A stretch of DNA of 64,000 nt from the NCBI RefSeq assembly GCF_900182705.1, contig NZ_FXTP01000007.1:1-64000 (forward strand), read 5' to 3'. Under the pieces are notes generated by a model that was given only the letters and a program-made list of their open reading frames with translations, had not been told where the DNA came from and ran no database searches. Below, piece after piece: positions 1 to 8,976 of this stretch. Numbering within the stretch: the stretch's first letter is position 1; every line of letters starts with the position of its first letter. The translations under genes and the position numbers were made by a program. Source of the DNA: Gracilimonas mengyeensis (GTDB lineage Bacteria > Bacteroidota > Rhodothermia > Balneolales > Balneolaceae).

Positions 1-83
1 GCCAGATCGGCTACTTTACGTCCCTGCTCATGCTGGGAGAGAATAGAGATGATCTGGGATTCGGTAAATCGAGATTTTTTCAT
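1..83 (-). CDS. IS3-family transposase OrfA, partial (N-terminus only)
   Basis: Only 27 codons are present, beginning at an ATG at 83 and running off the left edge. The residues MKKSRFTESQIISILSQHEQ followed by GRKVADL are the hallmark start of IS3-family OrfA, an HTH_Tnp_1 helix-turn-helix protein that binds the IS ends. In intact members OrfA is followed by OrfB with a DDE catalytic domain, made by programmed -1 frameshifting; none of that is visible here. It belongs to the insertion that broke the adjacent hydrolase. Confidence 0.8.
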   Translation of the reverse strand, partial: MKKSRFTESQIISILSQHEQGRKVADL

Positions 84-140
84 AGGTCAAAAGTATGTGT
101 TTTTCTACTTTAGACCGGACGAATTTTAGGGAAGCTGACA
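1..140 (-). mobile_element. IS3-family insertion sequence, one end
   Basis: The left edge of the window holds one end of an insertion sequence whose transposase reads leftwards out of the window. The presumed terminus is the TGTCAGCTTCCC sequence (minus strand, 129-140). It directly abuts the point where the neighbouring hydrolase reading frame is cut. The IS identity comes from the OrfA start at 1-83. The other end and the target duplication lie outside the window, so the exact boundary is inferred. Confidence 0.7.
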
Positions 141-375
141 CCCGGTTCCGCGTTTATCAAAAAGGATAACACGGGCTATTTTGCCCAACTCCTGGAGAAA
201 GTCCACCAACTCCGGGCAGGCCCACATCCAGTCAATATTGGATACCCAGCCGGGAATATACACCAGGTCGATAGGTCCCTCCCCAAACACCTGGTAAGCA
301 ATGTTAATCCGTCCACTCTTGGTATATTTTGTAGCAGGTTTCAATAATCGTAGAATTCGTGAATCTCTTATTCAT
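141..375 (-). pseudogene. Alpha/beta hydrolase fragment disrupted by an IS
   Basis: The frame encodes the N-terminus of an alpha/beta hydrolase of the type often linked to adenylate-cyclase-like proteins. It keeps SGRINIAYQVFGEGPIDLVY, the PGW strand-loop and FDKRGTG. It stops straight after FDKRGTG, where the IS end begins, so nucleophile, acid and histidine are lost. The 5' end is damaged too. A good ribosome site (AGGAGG) and an ATG at 375 lie upstream, but they are one frame away from the hydrolase frame, which otherwise would have to use a TTG at 344. A frameshift plus IS truncation means it is non-functional. Confidence 0.75.
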
Positions 376-584
376 GCAGTACCCTCCTGGTATTTTTATA
401 CCGAAAAGTAACCCCGACCAAATTTGCTGAAATAAAAGATTAGTATCAAAGGGTATTCGGGGTGTTTTGGGGAGCTTGGGGCCTTTCGTAGTAGCATTTG
501 CAATGAGTGCAACCATACGTCCGAAGAAATGACTGCTTTGCGCTTCCCAGCGAGCCTAGTGGCAATTTACTTATTTAAAATCAA

Positions 585-3500
585 TCATTTCTTTTTTAAA
601 ATCCAGTCTCCGCGAATTCTCTGTTTTACTTTTTCTGGATCAAAGTTCGGAGGGGAAGGCTTATATACTTTAGCGTCTTTTTGAATTTCGTACCCCACTT
701 CAAGATGCTCCCGGAACTCTTTGAGGTCGATGGTTGCAATAATGACAAGGTCATTTTCTCCGCCATCCAATCGAATCAGGTTTTTGAAGATGGTCTTCGC
801 CGGTAGCGTCAACCGATTATCCCCGAAATGTGAAGAATTTACCTGAGCCACATACATATTTAAATCTCTGGCTGTTGAATCAATGATACTTGAAAAATAA
901 TTCACGTCCTGATTGTATTCCGAGGCAACCAATAAATCTACTTTAGATCGGAACCACGACCGGTGTTCAATATCTGCCAGTTCAAAACAATAAAATGTTG
1001 TGAAGTACAGGTTTCGCCATTTGAACAAATGGTAGAAGTACTCATCATTATGAACTACATCTAAATGATTCGCCCGAATTACAGCCAATTCACCGTGACT
1101 ATAATGGTTCTTCAGTCGGGGAATAAAAATTGCATCTTGTCTTTTTCTTAGCCTGAACGGTAACACCGTTGCAATGAAATTGAAGACATCTTTTCCAGTA
1201 TTGATATGCTCAATTCCAAAGACCATTCCAAACTGGTGGTTTTTTGCAAACCATAACAAGCCAGAAGTGAAAGCATGTGGTATAGATATCTCGGGAAAAA
1301 TTGCCAGATCTGTTCTTGGCTTTTCAGTTCTGAACTTTTCCAGTATTCTGTAAATTCTGTCTAACCTTTCAAGATTAGTTAGTGGTCTGCCCCTCAAGCT
1401 GTACTCCGCTTCGTGCTCCCACTTTACTTTCATATTAGCAAGGCCGATTCGGATGTTAAGCTTTTCGTTTTCGTCTACTTCAAAATCATCCGGCAAGACA
1501 TCCTGAATATGAATTTCCTGTATATGTTCATGGTTTTCTATCTGATTTATATTCACCTCATCCGATAACCGCCGAATGGCCTCTTTGATATCCAGTTCAT
1601 CAGTTGGGATATTATTCCACTCTATAAACTTTTCTAATGCCTTAGAAATGAACTCATGTGTAAAACGGTCAGTTTTCAACTGATTTACCGTGTTGTTCAA
1701 AACGATGTTATATATCCACCAATAATGAGAAACCTCATACAAATTGAAAAAGCGGGGATAGGGATTGGGCTGTTTGGCAAGGGTAAATGTTTCTTTATTC
1801 AAATTGGACCAATCCAGTTCCTGCTCAATAAGTGAACGGATAGTTGAAATACTTTCTGACTGGGCCCAGTTTGTAAATTCCAGAAGCGGATAGGTAACGT
1901 AAGCAGAACGCACAAACCAAATATTCCGGATCGCAAGTGTGGTGTTGTTTATTGTGTCAATCTTGGGAGATTCTGTACCAAAAATAGATTCCAGCCTCTC
2001 TGCAAACCACTTGTCATTCAAAATTTTAGCTTTTAAAGCAAAAGATTGGGCTAAGGATGTGCACAGGTAGTTTCTCAACGTCTTTTGCAAAGAGTCACGA
2101 ACATTGTCAAATCGTTCATCTATCTTTAGGTGTTCAATTTCATTTTGGATGTTTTTTAAAAGAATCGCCAAATCCATTTTCCGATCTGCAACGACCAAAA
2201 GTGTGAACAGCTTTTCCCAAAGTTGGTAATATTCGATAAGATTACTACCCTTGAAAAAGGCCTGGACTTTTTTGAATTCTTCTTTTAATCTTTTGCCATC
2301 TTTCCAGATAGCAAGGGTGGTCGCTTTGTACAAATAGGTGGAAAGACCAACGCGATTCTCTTTATAATCTTTTAGGGTCCGTGGTTTTCCGAAGCTGTCA
2401 TCGTACAGCAGTTCATACACTTCTTTATCAAAGTCGAGGCGGTCTTCCGTTGGAAGTCGCCGAAATTCGCTACTCCGATCTTCTATATCTTTTTGAAGCT
2501 TGTCTATGACGGATTGGGAATAACCGGCTTTGAATTCATAGACCATCACCTTGCGCCGCTGTAAACTTAATAATGGATACTTTGGATTTCTGAAGAAATA
2601 GACCTGTTCTGGGTCTTTTCCATCTGATTTATACTGCTCGACCCTGAACAGGTTGGAGAAGTTTTTAATAATGTTCTTGCTATTGGAGCTAAGTTTTTGA
2701 GGCTGTTCTTCGAACCGTTTATCGTGCCCATATGTTCTAATAAGTAATTTAAGTCGTTCATCATCAATTTCAACGCTTTCAGTTTCTGAAACAACTAATA
2801 TGATGTCATCCACATAACGACCGTAGTAGCTTGTGCTTACGAGATTGGCTACATCGTCGTCGAAAGATTTGAGATAATTATTGGCAAGTATGTATGACGA
2901 AAATAATCCTATGGGCAGAATGACTTCATTTTCTGCATATCTACTGCTATTTGATTTCTGAGGTACATTTATCAAAACATTTTTGGTATAAACCTGATGT
3001 ACCCTGAACATCATCTCTTGAAGCAACTTATCCAGTTCGTTATCACCAACAAACTCTTCCAAATCCTGCCATTTTAGTCGGACATTGTAGTAATAACTGC
3101 TAATGTCCAAATTTACAAAGGTTGCGTTGTGGCCTCTTTCCAGCTCTTTTTTTACCTCTTCTATCCCTTTATCACGCCACTTTTGATACTGCCGGTAATA
3201 GGGCTCTAATAACCCCCGGCCGGAGACAATGCCACTGCCTTCTTCGTTTAAAAGTAGACGATTACCATAGCACGATTCAGGAAGGTCTTTATCTATTTTA
3301 TATCCGATTCGGATCAGCCATAAAATGCTCAGGAGGTGTATTTCAAGAGGGGCATCAATGATCAGGTTGATGTCTTTAATGGTTGTTTTCTTTTCTGCTT
3401 TGAAATTGGTAATAAACTGTCCGTTCGGTTCACTTTTTTTTATGCGTTTTGGTATGACTACATAGGAAATATTTTTTAAATAAGGCTTTAAGCTCTTTTT

Positions 3501-3668
3501 CCCTTCTAGCAACCCGAGTACGGATTTTTCTAGCCTTTTTTTTCCATGCTGATACAGGTATGTAACCAGTTGGTTGCGGAGGTGTAGATTAGTGTTTGAC
3601 TTATCGTAATAAACCTGATTTTTAAGCTTTTTTATAGCTTGCTTTATAAGAGCTTCTTCATTTTCCAT
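585..3668 (-). CDS. Reverse transcriptase-nitrilase fusion, DRT class 1 type antiphage protein
   Basis: A 1027-residue protein with two recognisable enzymatic parts. The N-terminal half (about 100-380) is a reverse transcriptase: motif A is VNLDISSYY with catalytic D188, and the active site is YVDD at 285-288. The C-terminal part (about 738-990) is a carbon-nitrogen hydrolase (nitrilase) domain with a visible E-K-C triad: E793 in FPE, K853 and C894 in FYCFEL. About 350 helical residues link them. RT-nitrilase fusions define UG1/DRT type 1 defence reverse transcriptases, which protect against phages in other bacteria; function here is inferred from architecture. There is no maturase or HNH domain as in group II introns. 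It is a single-gene unit, more AT-rich than the genes to its right, next to an IS, which suggests transfer. Confidence 0.88.
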   Translation of the reverse strand: MENEEALIKQAIKKLKNQVYYDKSNTNLHLRNQLVTYLYQHGKKRLEKSVLGLLEGKKSLKPYLKNISYVVIPKRIKKSEPNGQFITNFKAEKKTTIKDINLIIDAPLEIHLLSILWLIRIGYKIDKDLPESCYGNRLLLNEEGSGIVSGRGLLEPYYRQYQKWRDKGIEEVKKELERGHNATFVNLDISSYYYNVRLKWQDLEEFVGDNELDKLLQEMMFRVHQVYTKNVLINVPQKSNSSRYAENEVILPIGLFSSYILANNYLKSFDDDVANLVSTSYYGRYVDDIILVVSETESVEIDDERLKLLIRTYGHDKRFEEQPQKLSSNSKNIIKNFSNLFRVEQYKSDGKDPEQVYFFRNPKYPLLSLQRRKVMVYEFKAGYSQSVIDKLQKDIEDRSSEFRRLPTEDRLDFDKEVYELLYDDSFGKPRTLKDYKENRVGLSTYLYKATTLAIWKDGKRLKEEFKKVQAFFKGSNLIEYYQLWEKLFTLLVVADRKMDLAILLKNIQNEIEHLKIDERFDNVRDSLQKTLRNYLCTSLAQSFALKAKILNDKWFAERLESIFGTESPKIDTINNTTLAIRNIWFVRSAYVTYPLLEFTNWAQSESISTIRSLIEQELDWSNLNKETFTLAKQPNPYPRFFNLYEVSHYWWIYNIVLNNTVNQLKTDRFTHEFISKALEKFIEWNNIPTDELDIKEAIRRLSDEVNINQIENHEHIQEIHIQDVLPDDFEVDENEKLNIRIGLANMKVKWEHEAEYSLRGRPLTNLERLDRIYRILEKFRTEKPRTDLAIFPEISIPHAFTSGLLWFAKNHQFGMVFGIEHINTGKDVFNFIATVLPFRLRKRQDAIFIPRLKNHYSHGELAVIRANHLDVVHNDEYFYHLFKWRNLYFTTFYCFELADIEHRSWFRSKVDLLVASEYNQDVNYFSSIIDSTARDLNMYVAQVNSSHFGDNRLTLPAKTIFKNLIRLDGGENDLVIIATIDLKEFREHLEVGYEIQKDAKVYKPSPPNFDPEKVKQRIRGDWILKKK

Positions 3669-4023
3669 TTTATATTAATCGATTGAATGTTTGATATAAT
3701 GCGATGGCAATCAGGAAAATAACATAATATTATCCGAACGAAGGTATTGTTAGGGTAAACGGGAGGAAACCGCCTTCACAGGGTTTTCAGTACATTTTCG
3801 TTCGTATAATGTGAGTTTTAAGATGTTACCCGAACCACTGCTCCGTTAAGGTGTTCGAATAATACCCCGCTCTTTATATGGAATTACTTCCTCATCTCTT
3901 TCAAAATAACAAAATTGAAATCATAAGCAACGGCTTTATGGATAAACTAAAGTTATCCATATAGCTTAGCTGAAACTGATCTAATACCTAAAGAGCCCTT
4001 CCCCCACAACAAATCCCAAAAAC

Positions 4024-4058
4024 AAAAAAAGGCAACGACATCAGAAGACATCGTTGCC
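4024..4058 (-). terminator. Putative rho-independent terminator
   Basis: Read on the minus strand, GGCAACGA pairs with TCGTTGCC (4051-4058 with 4031-4038), with a partly paired 12-nt loop, and is followed by a run of seven T. It lies about 250 bp beyond the stop of the minus-strand SDR at 4305 and before the RT-nitrilase promoter, so it would insulate the RT gene. Confidence 0.6.
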
Positions 4059-4120
4059 ATAGGTTAGTACAACTATAAAAGGTAGTCCAATCAGGTCACT
4101 AATAACCTGAGCTCGATTAA

Positions 4121-4290
4121 AAATGTGAAAATTAATCCAAAAGCCTATAGGGGTCATTCCTGCGAAAGCAGGAATCTTATTGTTGCCATTAAGTCAACAG
4201 TTGATACCTGTAAAGCAATTAGATTTCGGGCCTCACCGACAAGTTTGTCGGGACAGGTGCGCCGCGAAATGACTTTTGGGCTTTTAATAA
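4121..4290. repeat. Dispersed repeat family A, copy 1
   Basis: A non-coding repeat whose second copy lies at 8590-8730. Shared blocks are GGGGTCATTCCTGCGAA, AAGTCAAC, CAATTAGATTTCGGGC and CGCCGCGAAATGACT. It contains a perfect 8-bp hairpin with a GAAA tetraloop (4156-4175). Both copies sit in gaps beside minus-strand genes. Confidence 0.75.
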
Positions 4291-4304
4291 TCGAACTGAA
4301 GGTA

Positions 4305-5051
4305 TTAAAGCTCCTGGGCCGTTGGACGGAAGAGAATCTCGTTGATATCCACTTCTTCCGGCTCACTTACGGCAAAAGCAACCAGACGCGCAAAGGCTTT
4401 GGGCTCAAGCCCTACTTTGCCTACATATTCTTTATTTCCTTCCTGAATCTCATCATTGCTGATGTGTTCCAGAAGTTCGGTTTTAACCGCACCCGGAGAA
4501 ATAATGGTCGTACGGATGTTGTAAGGCTTCACTTCCTGTCGCAAGCCCTCGGAAATCACCCGCACCGCAGACTTCGTGGCAGAATAGACGGATGAGCCTG
4601 GAAAGATCTTATGCCCCGCTACGGAGGAAATATTGATGAACTGACCGGATTTCTGCTCCTTCATATACGGAAGCGCAGCGGCGATACCATACAGCACGCC
4701 TTTGATGTTTACATCAATCATCTGCTCCCATTCGTCAATTTTCAGTTCTTCCATCTGGGAAAGCGGCATCAGTCCGGCATTGTTTAATACCACATCTACT
4801 TTGCCAAACTCCTCAACGGCCGCATCTACCAATGCTTTTACCTGCTCGCGCTCGGTTACATCGGTGGTCACGGCAAGCGCCTTTCCTCCTTTTTCTTTGA
4901 TATCCTTTGCCAGCGACTCAATCCGCTCTGTACGCCGGGCACCCAGCACTACGCTGGCTCCTTTATCGGAGAGATGGCGGGCTGTTTCTTCACCCAATCC
5001 ACTGCTGGCTCCTGTTATCACTACTACTTTATTTTCTATGTTATTACTCAT
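4305..5051 (-). CDS. Short-chain dehydrogenase/reductase (SDR)
   Basis: A 248-residue classical SDR that probably reduces a carbonyl or oxidises an alcohol with NAD(P). The Rossmann glycine motif TGASSGLG is at 13-20, NNAG at 90-93, and the catalytic serine, Y156 and K160 lie in ISS and YSATK. The arginines after the second strand (GARR) favour NADP(H). Length is normal for the family. The real substrate cannot be read from sequence; close relatives are annotated as YdfG-like oxidoreductases. It is the last of several oxidoreductase genes read leftwards from 13.4 kb, but repeats of nearly 1 kb separate it from the next gene, so it is probably transcribed alone. Confidence 0.9.
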   Translation of the reverse strand: MSNNIENKVVVITGASSGLGEETARHLSDKGASVVLGARRTERIESLAKDIKEKGGKALAVTTDVTEREQVKALVDAAVEEFGKVDVVLNNAGLMPLSQMEELKIDEWEQMIDVNIKGVLYGIAAALPYMKEQKSGQFINISSVAGHKIFPGSSVYSATKSAVRVISEGLRQEVKPYNIRTTIISPGAVKTELLEHISNDEIQEGNKEYVGKVGLEPKAFARLVAFAVSEPEEVDINEILFRPTAQEL

Positions 5052-5200
5052 TGGCTTACTCTTATTTTTTATTCCTATTTAAAATTCAAACTAAAACACT
5101 CTGCACTGAGAATCCCATACTTCCCATCAGTTGTGGTATCCAGATCCCGAACAAGCCGGACATTTGGTGGCTAAGAATTTTCAAAAACATTTCAATGCCT

Positions 5201-5426
5201 GTCATCGTGAGGAGGCATGTTGCATAAACTCGATATTTGCGGCTACCGACGTGGCGATCTGTTGAATCTTAGGAATTTACTTACCAACGCTTCGTTGATA
5301 AATATCCTAAGTTGTATTAGGCAGATTGCCGCGTCGATACACCTCCCAAATTTTTATTTGGCATCCTATTCTCCTCGCAATGACGGTGTTTTAAATGATA
5401 CGAGTGGTTTTCAAAAAATCACCTAA
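5201..5426. repeat. Dispersed repeat family B, copy 1
   Basis: Non-coding element bounded by complementary ends (GTCATCGTGAGGAG at the left, CTCCTCGCAATGACGG at the right). Internal blocks CGACGTGGCGATCTG and AGATTGCCGCGTCG are also complementary. Related copies lie at 6797-7020 and 36341-36515. The fold resembles a large cruciform of the kind common in Bacteroidota genomes; function unknown. Confidence 0.75.
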
Positions 5427-5790
5427 TGCCAGGCCCGGGTCCAATCAAAAACATCCGGGGGTATGGGACGGTAAAACCACCCATCATTTGATCCTTTTAT
5501 CTCAGGTCCCGGATAGTAAAAGACCGCAAGACAATCACGTACTTGCGGCCTGGGTTTTCGGGGTACAAAATTTCTTTGATTCCATTTTCGCAGGAATGAT
5601 TTTGTAAAGACTTTATTGATTATGAAGTTCATTAAATCAAAACAAAGATAACCCTTTGTTAGCTCTTCTAATTACGCATTCCAAACCTATCCTTAAGAAA
5701 TTCAAACTATTTTCACTATTAACAAAACTACTCTTCACTGATAGAGCATAGGTTTGGGTGAGGATGAATGTCGCGATCTCTCCACCATCC

Positions 5791-6027
5791 CGGTCATCCA
5801 TCCCGAATGGCTCGGGACGATGGACCTTGCATTTTGTGGAGCATACTCAAGCAATTTCATGTACTACTTTGCCAGTGGCTCAAGCGCTGTTGCCCGTGAT
5901 AAGTTGGTAATCATTTTGTGGCTAAGGTTCTTCAGCGGTAGCTTCTGAATGACTGCATGATTTTAGCCATTAGACTTTTCGGAATACTAAAGTGCAGGCT
6001 TTTAAACCCGGGTTTGGGACCAATAAA
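5791..6027. repeat. Dispersed repeat family C, copy 1
   Basis: Non-coding repeat starting CGGTCATCCA, with shared blocks GATGGACCTTGCATTTTG, TTGGTAATCATTTT and TGGCTAAGGTTCTTC, and ending GGGACCAATAAA. The second copy is 10571-10812. Both copies end within a few bases of the stop codon of a minus-strand gene, so they form the 3' untranslated region of those genes. The rest of the 5052-6028 gap holds repeat B and nothing recognisable. Confidence 0.75.
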
Positions 6028-6028
6028 G

Positions 6029-6763
6029 TTATGCAGGAAACTCAACTCCTGTTAACTCTTCGCAGATTGAGATCAGTTTATCCTGTAAATCTGTATCATC
6101 TGCTTTCGTGTTATAGTCAGCTTGGTTTTTGTGATAGAAATACCGGCCGCTCACCAATGCTTTCTCTTCCTCACTCACGGAAAGCCAGACCTGTGTCTCG
6201 GCTCCTTTCTGCAGATCATCCGGGGCACTGGAACCGCCCATTTTGGTGGGCACCCATCCCGGGTCCACGGCATTGGCATATACATCCGGCCATTTACGCG
6301 CCACCGCTTTGGTAAGTAACAGTATCTGCAACTTGGAATCCGAGTAAGTGATCTGATCCTGGGAGGATGTTAATTCATCCAGCTTGGGGCGTCCGGATTT
6401 ATGCATACCGGAGCTGAGGTACACCAGGCGTTCCGGCTTTTGGATGAGGCAGGTCAGGATGTAGGGCGCCAGGGTATTTACGGCAAAAATCTTTTTGCCG
6501 GAGGCTCTAAGAATGCCGGCATTATGAATCACGGCATCAAAGCGTCCCAGCTCGTTGGCCTTTTTGGCTAATTGCTTGGTTTCTTCAATGCTCGACAGGT
6601 CGTCAATTAACACCTCTTCTGCTTCGGGGAGTTCGTTCCTGGCATCCTTCGCGCGTTGTTCATTGCGGGCGTGCAGGATAACACTATGTCCCTGATCGAT
6701 TAATTTCTCTGCTGCAAGTTGTCCCAGTCCGGCCGTTGAACCGGTAATGAATATTCGTGCCAT
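6029..6763 (-). CDS. Short-chain dehydrogenase/reductase, second copy type
   Basis: A 244-residue SDR distinct from the one at 4305. It has TGSTAGLG at 7-14, NAG at 81-83, a YLSS strand with the catalytic serine, and Y140 and K144 in YSDSK. The C-terminal VDPGWVPTKMGG is typical of the retinol-dehydrogenase-like and protochlorophyllide-reductase-like branch of SDRs. Substrate unknown. It is flanked on both sides by long non-coding repeats and probably has its own promoter. The repeat C copy begins right after its stop codon. Confidence 0.88.
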   Translation of the reverse strand: MARIFITGSTAGLGQLAAEKLIDQGHSVILHARNEQRAKDARNELPEAEEVLIDDLSSIEETKQLAKKANELGRFDAVIHNAGILRASGKKIFAVNTLAPYILTCLIQKPERLVYLSSGMHKSGRPKLDELTSSQDQITYSDSKLQILLLTKAVARKWPDVYANAVDPGWVPTKMGGSSAPDDLQKGAETQVWLSVSEEEKALVSGRYFYHKNQADYNTKADDTDLQDKLISICEELTGVEFPA

Positions 6764-6796
6764 TTTTGATTATTTAGTGTGAGTTTGAGTAAATCC

Positions 6797-7020
6797 GTCA
6801 TCGCGAGGAGGTAATTTGCATACACTCAAGCTTTCTGCTTATCGACGTGGCGATCTGTTTGATCAAGGCAACTCCTTTCCCAACGCTTCTTTGATGAAGC
6901 CCCAAGCGGTTTTAGAGAGATTGCCGCGTCGTTACCCAACCCAAACCTACCTTAGGCATCATAATCTCCTCGCAAAGACGGTGTTTTTACGTGATAATAG
7001 TGGTTTTCAAAAAATCACCC
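6797..7020. repeat. Dispersed repeat family B, copy 2
   Basis: Same element as at 5201, beginning GTCATCGCGAGGAGG and ending CTCCTCGCAAAGACGG followed by GTGGTTTTCAAAAAATCACC, which both copies share. It lies immediately upstream of the SDR start at 6763, on the far side of its promoter. Confidence 0.75.
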
Positions 7021-7994
7021 AGCGCCCGGTCAGCTGAACACAGACCTGTCACCACCTCAATAGTGTTGCCCGCTTTTGGGCAAAATTAATGTCTCGCAAT
7101 GACAGGTTTTGTATCATGATTACTCAGCCTCTTCTTCTTTCTGCTTGCTTGGAGTATCTGATGAAAACAGAAACAAAAAAAGGTTTCGAAGCGTTGTTCT
7201 GTATCGAAATTAGTCTGTAATTTTGCCCCTCAGGACCCTCCCCTTTATCCCCTCCCGGGAGGGGAAGTTCTTTGGGGGATATACATTCTAAATAATTAGG
7301 CAGAGTTGCTTTCAAAATGCGTTTGTAAAATCTATTGTGGACATCAAATGTTCCTGCCATGACAGATTAGCTTTGAAAGCTTTTACTCTTCTCTCGGCCT
7401 TAGAAAAAAGAGCGTGAAGAAGTAGGCGAAATGAAGCGTTAAGAAAGAAATCATACCGCATGGTCGCTGGCTTACCTGCAAGCCCAGAGATGGAGCATTG
7501 ATTTCTTTTAGCATAATGGAGTCGGCTTTACCTCTTTTTTCGCCCGCCTTGATCTTTTGCTACTTTTGTATCAAGACAAAAGTAGGAGCAAACGCAGTGC
7601 GTTAAAGCGAAACAGCATCAGTTATTTCCAGAGATTTTGTGGCGAAGATGTCCAATGTTGGTCATCGTTCCAAGATATCGCGAACTAATCGTTCTCCCTT
7701 AACACTGCTCATAGACATTATCCGGGAGATTGCCACAGGCTGTGTTCCCTTCGGTCACAGCTACCTTCGTAATGACAGGTTTTGTAGCATATAAAAGATC
7801 TTTCACTTCATTCCGCTCTGCTGCATTTCGTTCAAGATGACAATGGGGCCGATGGATTAAGTTCAAAGACGCCTTTGGCGCCTTATGGTGGCCTCCCGGC
7901 CTTAATGTCATACCGGCAAGTGAATGCAGCGTAGCGGAATGAATGAGGAAGTATCCCAAAAATACGCTTGGAGCAGTTTTGAGATCGATTTTTC
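7021..7994. other. Non-coding gap with palindromes
   Basis: Nearly 1 kb without a supportable gene. A perfect 10-bp hairpin, CTACTTTTGT/ACAAAAGTAG, lies at 7560-7585. Part of repeat B (GAGATTGCC ... TAATGACAGG) recurs at about 7725-7785. A G/C-rich direct palindrome CCCTCCCGGGAGGG sits near 7250. Short open frames here look like translations of these repeats. Confidence 0.6.
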
Positions 7995-8558
7995 TTACAA
8001 TTCCTTTACTACTTTTGCAGGAACGCCAGCCACTACAGTGTTGGCGGGAACATCTTTAGTTACCATGGCCCCGGCGGCAACTACGGAATTCTCCCCCACG
8101 GTAATTCCCGGTAAGATGGAGGCCGCGCCTCCGATCCAGGCGTTTCGTTTTATAACCACGGAACCGGGCACCATCGTTTTTCGGTCTGCTACTTCAACGG
8201 GGTGATTTTCCGAGGTGATGTTGACCCTGGGTCCGATCATCACTTCGTCCTCAATCGTGATACCGCCCAGGTCTAAAAATGAGCAGGCATGATTGATAAA
8301 TACCTTCTTCCCTAACCGGATATTCTTGCCCACATTGGTATAAAATGGAGGAAACAAGGTAGTGCTTTCATCCACTTCCTCCCCGATCACTTCGCCCAGC
8401 CATTTTCGGGCTTCATTCACATCGGTTGAGGCATTTAGCTTCCTGATGAGCCCCATCGTCTGGTTTACGGCTTCCCGGATATTGGAATAATCGGGATCAT
8501 CCATAGGAATGACTTCACCGGAAGTTAATCGCTCAAAAATGTCTTTCTTCTTTTCCAT
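7995..8558 (-). CDS. Maltose/galactoside O-acetyltransferase-like hexapeptide protein
   Basis: A 187-residue left-handed beta-helix acetyltransferase of the Maa/LacA/NodL group, expected to move an acetyl group from acetyl-CoA to a sugar hydroxyl in the cytoplasm. After the N-terminal helical domain (1-65), hexapeptide repeats run from about 70 to 185. They include the FINHACSFLDLGG loop and the catalytic-histidine segment ITSENHPVE, and end in NTVVAGVPAKVV, the usual CoA-binding C-terminus. Length matches the family. It is isolated between repeats; there is no sugar operon beside it, so the acceptor is unknown. Confidence 0.88.
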   Translation of the reverse strand: MEKKKDIFERLTSGEVIPMDDPDYSNIREAVNQTMGLIRKLNASTDVNEARKWLGEVIGEEVDESTTLFPPFYTNVGKNIRLGKKVFINHACSFLDLGGITIEDEVMIGPRVNITSENHPVEVADRKTMVPGSVVIKRNAWIGGAASILPGITVGENSVVAAGAMVTKDVPANTVVAGVPAKVVKEL

Positions 8559-8589
8559 GCTATCTTATGATCTGAGTTCGATTTAAAAG

Positions 8590-8730
8590 GTTGTGAATGA
8601 ATTCAAAAAGCCCAAAGGGGTCATTCCTGCGAAGGCAGGTTTTTTAATCTTGCCAGTAAGTCAACGGCTAATACCTGAAAAGCAATTAGATTTCGGGCAT
8701 ACGCCGCGAAATGACTAGGAGGTTTATCAT
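8590..8730. repeat. Dispersed repeat family A, copy 2
   Basis: Second copy of the element at 4121, lacking the insertion that carries CGACAAGTTTGTCGGGACAGG in copy 1. It lies just upstream of the acetyltransferase start. Confidence 0.7.
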
Positions 8731-8742
8731 AAAGACCACTTA

Positions 8743-8936
8743 AACGTGTTTACCGGTTAAAAGATCACATGTAAAAGGAAATCCTCAAAGCGTTTTACCC
8801 ACCGACTGGTTCAAGCGTCTCGCTTGTACCACTTTGTATATCCTACCTGAGTTGTCTTATTCCAACAAACCACAAGCGAGACCCCGAATAACTCGGGGCG
8901 GCAGGCGGAGGAACATTGATAACCGGTAAACGCGTT
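8743..8936. repeat. Nested inverted-repeat element (MITE-like)
   Basis: Outer arms AACGTGTTTACCGGTTA (8743-8759) and TAACCGGTAAACGCGTT (8920-8936) pair at 16 of 17 positions. Inside, GTCTCGCTTGT (8817-8827) pairs perfectly with ACAAGCGAGAC (8872-8882). No open frame of note lies within. The structure suggests a small non-autonomous mobile or recombination element. Confidence 0.65.
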
Positions 8937-8976
8937 ACTTTAATAAACCGAACGCAGGTTTATGGTTATAACCTGA

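Larger units (their letters stand above)
3669..4304. other. Intergenic region upstream of the RT gene
   Basis: This 636-bp stretch has no convincing gene. It holds the 5' region of the RT-nitrilase gene (3669 to about 3950), a terminator-like hairpin at 4024-4058 and one copy of the family A repeat at 4121-4290. I saw no msr/msd-like fold, although a small RNA cannot be excluded by eye. Confidence 0.6.

Noticed and set aside
3122-3361. Open frame antisense to the RT-nitrilase
   Set aside because: Composition is cysteine- and leucine-rich shadow of the opposite-strand gene and no start context is present.
585-3668. Group II intron or retron reverse transcriptase
   Set aside because: No maturase or HNH domain, no intron RNA or msr/msd signal seen, and a nitrilase domain is attached at the C-terminus.
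5201-5632. Small open frames around 5.2-5.6 kb
   Set aside because: They translate the palindromic repeat B and adjacent hairpins and have no protein-like features.
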